14,742 bases of DNA from the NCBI GenBank assembly GCA_017964745.1, contig JAGCRJ010000197.1:1-14742 (forward strand), written 5' to 3'. The position numbers and the translations under genes were made by a program. Every line of letters starts with the position of its first letter. Within the stretch, counting starts at the first letter, position 1. Under the pieces are notes generated by a model. The model did no database searches. It saw nothing but the letters and a program-made list of their open reading frames with translations, and had not been told where the DNA came from. The DNA is from Lachnospiraceae bacterium. Its GTDB lineage: Bacteria > Bacillota > Clostridia > Lachnospirales > Lachnospiraceae. Positions 1 to 5,021 of this stretch are shown here, in pieces.

Positions 1-748
1 CACTGGTTCCGATGAGGTAGAGATCCTCTCCCTCTATCTTGTACATCATGGCTTCCATTTCCTTGAAGCTCATAACGCCGTTAACAACATTGCTTCTGAT
101 CATGAAGGGAGGAATGCAATAGGTGAATCCCTTGTCGATCATGAAATCTCTCGCAAAAGAAATCATAGCGGAGTGAAGTCTTGCGGCATCACCGATAAGA
201 TAATAGAATACGTTTCCGCTGGTACGTCCTGCGGCATCCTTTTCAAGACCGCCGATCCTGTCGAGGATATCGGCATGGTAGGGAACTTCGAAGGAAGGAA
301 CTGCGGGATCACCGAACTTCTCGATCTCGACATTTTCGCTGTCGTCCTTTCCGATGGGAACGGACTCGTCGATGATGTTGGGAATGACCATCATGATCTT
401 GGTGATCTTCTCTCCGAGCTCTTCTTCTATCTTCTCAAGCTCCTCGAGTCTCTTTGCTCCGGCTTCGACCTCAGCCTTTTTGGCTTCCACTTCAGCCTTC
501 AGCTTTTCAGCCTCTGCGGTATCTCCCGAACTTTCGGCCTTCTTCATTCTGCCCATAAGTCCGCCGATCTCCTTGGATACGGAGTTTCTCTTGGATCTGA
601 GCGAATCGCCTTCCTGCTTTGCGGCTCTGACCTGATCGTCGAGTCCCTTTACTTCGTCGACAAGAGCGATCTTTTCATCCTGGAATTTCTTTTTGATGTT
701 TTCCTTTACAAGATCGGGATTTTCTCTTATGAGCTTAATGTCTATCAT
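1..748 (-). CDS. serS: Serine-tRNA ligase (SerRS), C-terminal part missing at window edge
   Basis: Class II aminoacyl-tRNA synthetase that charges tRNA-Ser with serine in the cytoplasm. I read 249 residues from the ATG at 748; the family is usually about 420-430 residues, so the C-terminal catalytic half runs off the left edge. Residues 1 to about 115 give the N-terminal tRNA-binding arm: start MIDIKLIREN, then a long charged coiled coil rich in K and E. The catalytic domain then begins (GDPAVPSFEVPYH near 147-158, IPPFMIRSN near 212-220, YKIEGEDLYLIGTS at 236-249). The last stretch is the GTxE-type motif 2 approach; GTS rather than the more common PTAE marks a SerRS variety seen in Clostridia. 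An AGAGGT ribosome binding site precedes the ATG. It is the last visible gene of the parA-parB-DUF4446 run, 72 bp after the DUF4446 stop. No T-box leader fits in that short gap. Confidence 0.95.
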   Translation of the reverse strand, partial: MIDIKLIRENPDLVKENIKKKFQDEKIALVDEVKGLDDQVRAAKQEGDSLRSKRNSVSKEIGGLMGRMKKAESSGDTAEAEKLKAEVEAKKAEVEAGAKRLEELEKIEEELGEKITKIMMVIPNIIDESVPIGKDDSENVEIEKFGDPAVPSFEVPYHADILDRIGGLEKDAAGRTSGNVFYYLIGDAARLHSAMISFARDFMIDKGFTYCIPPFMIRSNVVNGVMSFKEMEAMMYKIEGEDLYLIGTS

Positions 749-820
749 TGTAATTACCTCTGTTTCTGTCGCGTCAGCGGCATTTATTCGGATTGCGATT
801 ATTTCGCCAATTTTTTTTGA

Positions 821-1342
821 TCACTTATGTATTGCTTCTGTGAGAGCCTGCTGTTCCTCGGCTCCCAGCTCATGCTTGCATTTTCCGTTCTCTATCTCTC
901 TCGTGTAGACGTATCCGCCTTCGGTAGAGTAAACGTTATTGATAAGGACTCCGTTATTGTTCTCATCGAGGATGACCACGACCGCGCTCATCTCTCCTCC
1001 GAGCTGATCATAAGCATCGTATTTTACGATCGCCATTTTCTGGTATACGGATTTAAGTCTTCCGTAGATGGTGCTTATGTCGCGGGTGTTCTTCTCGGTA
1101 TCCTTAAGGAGCTTTTCGTTATCCGCGATGATCTGGTCAAGTTCCTCTTCCAGGCTCTTGCCACCTTCGCCGGATGTAAGATCGTCAACTCTTTCGGTAA
1201 GTGCGGCGATCTTCTTTTTCTGTCCGGATGATACCGCGATAAGGATTATGATGATCAGCACGGACAGCGCAAAAAGAATGATAAACCAGATTGCGGGATC
1301 TGTCGCACCGAGTCCCATTGAATTAAAGATACTGCTCTGCAA
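821..1342 (-). CDS. DUF4446-type membrane-anchored protein in the par operon
   Basis: Protein of unknown function, 173 residues. It begins with a single transmembrane helix (about residues 17-37, rich in I, L, V), followed by a basic stop (QKKK), a charged probably coiled-coil stretch (about 45-98), and a compact domain around VKYDAYDQLGGEMSAVVV and LDENNNGVLINNVY, ending in ENGKCKHELGAEEQQAL. The phrases with D/N-A-[FY], GG-S and 'LDE..NGV' match my memory of the DUF4446 family, often found next to parB in Clostridia. Start chosen: the TTG at 1342, because a strong GGGAGGAG site lies 7 bases upstream; the first ATG (residue 9, 1318) has no such site and would trim only a few residues. It lies 37 bp after parB and probably shares its mRNA. 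A role linked to chromosome segregation is inferred from neighbours only. Confidence 0.85.
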   Translation of the reverse strand: MQSSIFNSMGLGATDPAIWFIILFALSVLIIIILIAVSSGQKKKIAALTERVDDLTSGEGGKSLEEELDQIIADNEKLLKDTEKNTRDISTIYGRLKSVYQKMAIVKYDAYDQLGGEMSAVVVILDENNNGVLINNVYSTEGGYVYTREIENGKCKHELGAEEQQALTEAIHK

Positions 1343-1379
1343 GTTTTTCTCCTCCCGGACCCTGATCCGTACTTATCCT

Positions 1380-2276
1380 TCAGCTTCTGAGCTTTGCTGC
1401 GATACGGTCAAGATCTTCGTTATTGTAGAATTCGATGGTCACGGTTCCGGCACCGTTTCCCTTACCTGCGATGGAAACCTTGGTTCCCACTGCCATCTTG
1501 AGATTTTCTTCCATATCATGGTAGAAGACCTTGAGAGCTTCATCGGTAACCGCTCTGGGTTTTGCGGGCTTCTTCAGTGAATTGACAAGCTTTTCGACAT
1601 CACGTACATTAAGCTTTTCATCGACAATCTTCTGTGCGATCTCTTCTTGCTTCTCGGGATCCTCGATCGCAAGGAGTGCTCTTCCGTGTCCGGCACTGAT
1701 CAGATCTTCGATAAGCATTTCCTGAACTTTTTCGGAAAGCTTGAGAAGTCTTATCGAGTTGGTGATCGCAGATCTGCTCTTTGAGATTCTCTCTGCGATA
1801 TCATCCTGGGTGTAATCAAATTCATCGACAAGTCTCTTATATCCCATTGCTTCTTCGATGGGATTAAGATCTTCTCTCTGGGTGTTCTCTATGATGGAGA
1901 TCTCGAGAATTTCTTTGTCGGTATAATTTCCAATGATAACAGGTACTTCTTTAAGACCTGCCATCTTGGAAGCTCTCCATCTTCTCTCACCGGCAACTAT
2001 TTCATAACGGTCGCCTCTGTCCTGAACGATGATCGGCTCGATCAGTCCGTGAAGCTTTATGGAATCGGAAAGTTCCTGAAGTGCATCTTCATTGAATTTT
2101 CTTCTGGGCTGCTTTCTGTTGGGTTCGACCTTAGTGATGTTCACGATCGTTCTTCCGTCGTTAACACCGGTCTTTGCCTGCTCCTTCGCAGCCTTGGTGT
2201 TTTCCTCCGCGGTCTCTTTAACGACCACATTGGGGATGAGTGCATCAAGTCCCTTGCCAAGTCCCTTTCTTGCCAT
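1380..2276 (-). CDS. parB: Chromosome partitioning protein ParB (Spo0J)
   Basis: ParB is the CTP-dependent DNA clamp that loads at parS and spreads along neighbouring DNA; with ParA and SMC it organises and segregates the origin region. The 298 residues show the whole family layout. The N-terminal KGLGKGLDALI (4-14) is the segment that stimulates ParA. A linker follows, then the CTP-binding domain with QPRRKF (56-61), AGERRWRA (95-102) and ENTQREDLNP (130-139). A helix-turn-helix at about 156-178 (TQDDIAERISKSRSAITNSI) reads parS, and a C-terminal dimerisation domain ends in DLDRIAAKLRS. The ATG at 2276 has a GGAGGG site 4 bases upstream. parA ends 32 bp upstream and the DUF4446 gene begins 37 bp downstream, so the three are probably cotranscribed. 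Two perfect parS sites lie about 1.9 kb upstream. Confidence 0.97.
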   Translation of the reverse strand: MARKGLGKGLDALIPNVVVKETAEENTKAAKEQAKTGVNDGRTIVNITKVEPNRKQPRRKFNEDALQELSDSIKLHGLIEPIIVQDRGDRYEIVAGERRWRASKMAGLKEVPVIIGNYTDKEILEISIIENTQREDLNPIEEAMGYKRLVDEFDYTQDDIAERISKSRSAITNSIRLLKLSEKVQEMLIEDLISAGHGRALLAIEDPEKQEEIAQKIVDEKLNVRDVEKLVNSLKKPAKPRAVTDEALKVFYHDMEENLKMAVGTKVSIAGKGNGAGTVTIEFYNNEDLDRIAAKLRS

Positions 2277-2308
2277 AATTCCCTCCGATAATTAATTACA
2301 CTTGATAT

Positions 2309-3079
2309 TTATTCTCCTGCGAATAATGCTTCCACTTCTTTTGCCAGATTCATGTATGCGATAGCGCCGCTGCACTTGGGATCGTATACGGTAATGGGCT
2401 GTTCAAAAGAAGGAGCTTCGGACAGCCTGATATTTCTGGGGATCTTTGCTTCGAATGTATGATACTTTACGGTGTTTTTTACGTTTTCTACAACATCGTT
2501 GGAAAGGAGAGTTCTTCCGTCATACATGGTAAAAAGAATTCCCGTAAGATCAAGTGTGGGATTCATTCTGCTTCTGACCAGGTTGATGGTCTCGATGACC
2601 TGACCGAGACCTTCGAGTGCAAGGAACTCACACTGTACCGGAACAATTACTCCGGTAGCTGCTGCCATGGAGTTTACGGTGGTAAGACTTATGGCAGGAG
2701 GACAGTCTATAAAAATATAATCATATTCGTCTTTTATAAAATCGATCTCTCTTCTGAGGAGAAGGTTCGCCTTATCCTTGCCGGCCATCTCAATCTCGAC
2801 CGCACCGAGATTTACATTGGCAGGAACGATTGATACGTTCTTGGCTACATCCTTGATGATCGCTTCCGAAAGAGTGCACTCCTCAAGCATTACTTCATAG
2901 ATGGTATTTTCAACTTCATTCTTGTTGACACCGAAGCTGCTGGAAGAATTTCCCTGGGGGTCCATGTCTATAAGAAGGACCTTCTTTCCGAGTTCCACGA
3001 GTGATGCTGAAAGATTTACTGCTGTACAGGTCTTGCCGACCCCGCCTTTTTGATTGGCAATCGCTAAAATTTTGTTCAT
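2309..3079 (-). CDS. parA: Chromosome partitioning ATPase ParA (Soj)
   Basis: ParA/Soj is a DNA-binding dimeric ATPase that works with ParB; in Firmicutes it also controls DnaA. The 256 residues match the usual length of chromosomal ParA. The deviant Walker A motif KGGVGKT is at 11-17, with the signature lysine K11; the Walker A' DMDPQGN is at 38-44 and the Walker B region IDCPP at 124-128. There is no N-terminal helix-turn-helix extension, so it is of the chromosomal (type Ib-like, Soj) kind, not the long plasmid kind. The ATG at 3079 follows an AAAGGGG site. A good extended -10 promoter lies immediately upstream, overlapped by a degenerate parS sequence, which suggests feedback control by ParB. 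Confidence 0.97.
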   Translation of the reverse strand: MNKILAIANQKGGVGKTCTAVNLSASLVELGKKVLLIDMDPQGNSSSSFGVNKNEVENTIYEVMLEECTLSEAIIKDVAKNVSIVPANVNLGAVEIEMAGKDKANLLLRREIDFIKDEYDYIFIDCPPAISLTTVNSMAAATGVIVPVQCEFLALEGLGQVIETINLVRSRMNPTLDLTGILFTMYDGRTLLSNDVVENVKNTVKYHTFEAKIPRNIRLSEAPSFEQPITVYDPKCSGAIAYMNLAKEVEALFAGE

Positions 3080-3112
3080 ACTTACCCCTTTTTCAATTTA
3101 CGGACAGTGGTT

Positions 3113-3141
3113 ATTATATCACGAAATGTTCCACGTGAAAA
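3113..3141 (-). promoter_or_regulatory. Predicted parA-parB promoter
   Basis: On the minus strand I see -35 TTTTCA (3141-3136), a 17-base spacer and -10 TATAAT (3118-3113). The -10 is extended by TGA (a TGnTATAAT match). It ends about 33 bases before the parA ATG, leaving a short leader that holds the AAAGGGG site. The -35 is only 4/6, but a perfect extended -10 can compensate. Confidence 0.65.
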
Positions 3142-3142
3142 A
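3127..3142 (-). promoter_or_regulatory. Degenerate parS-like site overlapping the parA promoter
   Basis: The plus strand reads TGTTCCACGTGAAAAA. It differs from the perfect parS copies in this window (TGTTTCACGTGAAACA) at position 5 (C, a variant tolerated in B. subtilis parS) and position 15 (A for C). It covers the -35 and much of the spacer of the parA promoter, so ParB bound here could affect parAB transcription. Binding itself is inferred. Confidence 0.5.
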
Positions 3143-3164
3143 CAAATCTATATATACGACAGGT

Positions 3165-3782
3165 TTAATTTTCTATTTTCTTTTCCGGATCGATGCTGCT
3201 GCCCAGTAACGATCCTATCGAATACAACAGATCCTGTTTTTTCAACGGAAGATTATTCAGGCTGATCCCTATTATCCTGTCGTCTGACAGGAATTTAATT
3301 ACATAATCTCCGCCGCAGATGTTCACTCCCTTTTTATCCTCATAAGAGGCAATTCTTGTCTCTTTGATCTTCTCCATCAGTTTGTCGTAAACAGACTTTT
3401 CCGACAGAAATGCGAGATGGGTTTCAGGGCCTCCGGGCTGCATAACATACTTATGTATCTCATAGTTTCCTGTATCTTCGTTCAGATACAGGACAGTTTC
3501 ATCATGCCCGTCTCCGGCTGCGGTAGCCAGAACCTTCCGGCAGCAATCGACCAGCATCTTCATTCTTACTTCCTTCATTTTAACAGGCGGATCACCCATT
3601 CCGAATGCCGGGGACTGCGGAGCTTTGGGAGTCTCCATTCCAAAAGCTACGGGCGGCTGAGAGTCCGATCCTATATCAAGGTTACGGGGAGTTCCGTATC
3701 TCGGAGTTCCGCACTCGGGACAGAACTTTGCATCGCTCGATATTTTAGATCCACACTGCGAACAAAAGTTGACTATGTACAT
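3165..3782 (-). CDS. Zinc-ribbon protein of unknown function next to parA
   Basis: I do not recognise this 205-residue protein beyond its N-terminal double-CxxC zinc ribbon: Cys7, Cys10, Cys21 and Cys24 in the pattern FCSQCG...KFCPECG. A proline-, glycine- and methionine-rich linker follows (about 27-70, with the repeated phrase AFGM). A mixed alpha/beta C-terminal domain (about 70-200) contains YLNEDTGNYEIHKYV and GGDYVIKFLSDDRIIGISLN. No signal peptide or membrane helix is visible, so it is probably cytoplasmic. The ATG at 3782 is preceded by GGAGGG at 6 bases, and a parS half-site lies just upstream of that. It sits between a membrane zinc-ribbon gene and parA on the same strand, 85 bp before parA, with no terminator visible between. 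A regulatory or scaffold role is possible but not shown. Confidence 0.8.
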   Translation of the reverse strand: MYIVNFCSQCGSKISSDAKFCPECGTPRYGTPRNLDIGSDSQPPVAFGMETPKAPQSPAFGMGDPPVKMKEVRMKMLVDCCRKVLATAAGDGHDETVLYLNEDTGNYEIHKYVMQPGGPETHLAFLSEKSVYDKLMEKIKETRIASYEDKKGVNICGGDYVIKFLSDDRIIGISLNNLPLKKQDLLYSIGSLLGSSIDPEKKIEN

Positions 3783-3793
3783 GCTCCGCCCTC

Positions 3794-3809
3794 CGTTTCA
3801 CGTGGAAAG
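3794..3809. promoter_or_regulatory. parS half-site
   Basis: The plus strand reads CGTTTCACGTGGAAAG. The left arm and core (GTTTCACGTG) match the perfect parS copies, while the right arm is degraded. It lies in the 47-bp gap between the two zinc-ribbon genes, immediately upstream of the ribosome binding site of the 3165-3782 gene. It may be a decayed parS or chance. Confidence 0.3.
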
Positions 3810-3829
3810 AAAATGGAAAATATCTACTT

Positions 3830-4051
3830 TTACATTCCGGCATGGATCAACATTCCTATTCCCAGCACCAGCAATAAAAGCCCGATCCCCATAAAGATCA
3901 GGATTGCAGTTCCGATCACATTAATGACTCCATTAGTCGCTTTTTTTAGCTTGTCCAATTTTGTCGGAGGTTTGATTTCTCCCTGCCATGTCATACAATT
4001 TGGACATACCATGGGTCCGGGCAATTCTGCTCCGCAATTTCTGCATATCAT
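3830..4051 (-). CDS. Small zinc-ribbon protein with one C-terminal membrane helix
   Basis: A 73-residue protein of unknown function. The N-terminal zinc ribbon uses Cys3, Cys6, Cys16 and Cys19 (ICRNCG...VCPNC). A short polar, lysine-rich linker (about 25-40) leads to one long hydrophobic helix (about 43-69, full of I, L, G, V) and an end at GM. The predicted topology is ribbon in the cytoplasm, tail in the membrane. The start is the ATG at 4051; the upstream site (AAAGG) is weak, but the protein begins exactly where the first CxxC needs it. It is the first gene after the parS pair and precedes the second zinc-ribbon gene by 47 bp, so they probably form an operon. A competing frame on the same strand (3933-4172) has no recognisable features and starts inside parS; I reject it. 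Confidence 0.72.
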   Translation of the reverse strand: MICRNCGAELPGPMVCPNCMTWQGEIKPPTKLDKLKKATNGVINVIGTAILIFMGIGLLLLVLGIGMLIHAGM

Positions 4052-4087
4052 AGATGAGTGCCTTTCTTTCAGTATTACCCCTCTGTA

Positions 4088-4116
4088 TATATACCCAATA
4101 TATTGTGGTATCTAAA
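4088..4116 (-). promoter_or_regulatory. Possible promoter of the zinc-ribbon genes
   Basis: Minus strand: -35 TTTAGA (4116-4111), 17-base spacer, -10 TATATA (4093-4088). It lies about 36 bases before the ATG at 4051 and about 40 bases downstream of the nearer perfect parS. Both hexamers are imperfect and the region is AT-rich, so this is a moderate call. Confidence 0.4.
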
Positions 4117-4155
4117 AGCTCGTATGTGAAACCTTTTTCAAAAACCACTATCAAT

Positions 4156-4171
4156 TGTTTCACGTGAAACA
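4156..4171. promoter_or_regulatory. parS: Perfect parS site (first copy)
   Basis: TGTTTCACGTGAAACA, a perfect 16-bp palindrome identical to the ParB (Spo0J) loading-site consensus of Firmicutes. It lies in the non-coding gap between the zinc-ribbon genes and rsmG. The presence of a ParB gene with an intact helix-turn-helix in the same window supports function. Confidence 0.95.
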
Positions 4172-4193
4172 TTCGACCCCTAAATCTAGAAAA

Positions 4194-4209
4194 TGTTTCA
4201 CGTGAAACA
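4194..4209. promoter_or_regulatory. parS: Perfect parS site (second copy)
   Basis: A second TGTTTCACGTGAAACA, with the palindrome extending to 20 bp (4192-4211). Its centre is 38 bp from the first copy. AATCTAG occurs as a direct repeat on either side of it (4183-4189 and 4214-4220). Together the two sites form a compact ParB loading centre about 7.5 kb from the origin. Confidence 0.95.
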
Positions 4210-4279
4210 TTGGAATCTAGTATCAGTATATTAGGAAGAAATTCGGAATAACAATATATGGTATATAAGTCCTACCCTG

Positions 4280-4996
4280 TCACAAGGGTTTCCTGGAAGG
4301 AGTTCCGGGTTTTCTCGGATATGCCTTAGGACAGGGTCCGTCTTTTGAAATGATGACCAGGTCCCTTACCATATCACTGTCCGGAAGAGTGAACTCATCC
4401 TCTTTAACAATGGATGAATTAAGAACAGATAGTGCATGGGCGGATGCTTCAACTTCGGATGATCCCTTATCGGATTTATAAGCTATAAATGTACCGCCCT
4501 CTTTTACGAAGGGTAAACACAGTTCACAAAGTACAGGAAGATTTGCCACTGCACGTGAAACACATATATCATACTGCTCTCTCATGGATGATATATGTCC
4601 GGCTTCTTCAGCACGTCCGTGATAAGTGGAAATACCTTTCAGTCCGAGGGCAGATATTACCTCTTCCAAAAAGTTCAATCTTTTTTGCAATGAATCGAAC
4701 AGGGTAATATTCAGCTCAGGAAAAATTATCTTCAGGACCATACCGGGGAAACCTGCGCCGGTACCAACATCGATCACTGATTTTTTTCCTGACATATCAA
4801 TATCCCTTACGATGGTAACCGAATCGATGTAATGCTTTACTATCACTTCATCGAATTCAGTTATCGCAGTAAGGTTGAGTGACTTATTGGTCTCAGTCAT
4901 CATCTCATAATATGTATCGAGCTGCTTTATCTGATCATCGGATACAGATATGCCATACTGAGACAGATATGAAATTAACTTGGAATAATCATGCAT
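4280..4996 (-). CDS. rsmG: 16S rRNA (guanine527-N7)-methyltransferase RsmG (GidB)
   Basis: RsmG uses S-adenosylmethionine to methylate N7 of G527 in 16S rRNA, near the streptomycin site. The 238 residues match the family length. The SAM-binding loop is VIDVGTGAGFPG (74-85), followed by LFDSLQKRLNFL (99-110), the VSRAVANL motif (146-153), and the C-terminal KAYPRKPGTPSRKPL that most bacterial RsmG proteins share. The ATG at 4996 is required by the alignment of the N-terminus and is the only in-frame start after the upstream stop, yet no Shine-Dalgarno site precedes it. Instead a perfect 16-bp palindrome fills most of the 25-bp gap after mnmG. Translation may be coupled to mnmG. Codons for SRAVA create a parS half-site at 4547-4562. 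Confidence 0.97.
   Translation of the reverse strand: MHDYSKLISYLSQYGISVSDDQIKQLDTYYEMMTETNKSLNLTAITEFDEVIVKHYIDSVTIVRDIDMSGKKSVIDVGTGAGFPGMVLKIIFPELNITLFDSLQKRLNFLEEVISALGLKGISTYHGRAEEAGHISSMREQYDICVSRAVANLPVLCELCLPFVKEGGTFIAYKSDKGSSEVEASAHALSVLNSSIVKEDEFTLPDSDMVRDLVIISKDGPCPKAYPRKPGTPSRKPL
4547..4562. promoter_or_regulatory. parS half-site inside rsmG
   Basis: The plus strand reads CACTGCACGTGAAACA, so the core and one full arm (GCACGTGAAACA) match parS and the other arm does not. It coincides with the conserved SRAVA codons of rsmG, so protein constraint may be enough to explain it. Confidence 0.25.
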
Positions 4997-5002
4997 ATAA
5001 TT

Positions 5003-5018
5003 ATGACACGCGTGTCAT
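5003..5018. promoter_or_regulatory. Perfect 16-bp palindrome between mnmG and rsmG
   Basis: ATGACACGCGTGTCAT is perfectly palindromic. It starts 7 bases upstream of the rsmG ATG and ends 4 bases before the mnmG stop codon (minus-strand sense). It could bind a dimeric regulator, or form an RNA hairpin (6-bp stem, CGCG loop) at the rsmG translation start. It is not parS and has no following U-tract, so it is not a terminator. Function unknown. Confidence 0.6.
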
Positions 5019-5021
5019 TTA

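Noticed and set aside
173..820. Long plus-strand frame opposite serS
   Set aside because: Antisense shadow of serS; leucine- and serine-rich composition comes from the reverse of coiled-coil codons.
749..820. T-box or other riboswitch leader before serS
   Set aside because: The 72-bp gap is too short for a T-box and contains no recognisable specifier or antiterminator; serS is probably transcribed with parAB.
3417..4115. Plus-strand 232-codon open frame across the zinc-ribbon genes
   Set aside because: Antisense to two better-supported genes, lacks motifs and has an amino-acid mix typical of shadow frames.
3933..4172. Minus-strand 79-codon frame beginning MFHVKQ inside the first parS
   Set aside because: Its start codon is made by the parS palindrome, it has no ribosome binding site or recognisable motif, and it overlaps the zinc-ribbon gene, which has well-spaced cysteines and a membrane helix.
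4267..4285. ACCCT...AGGGT inverted repeat at the rsmG stop as a terminator
   Set aside because: The stem is only 5 bp and no U-tract follows in the direction of rsmG transcription.
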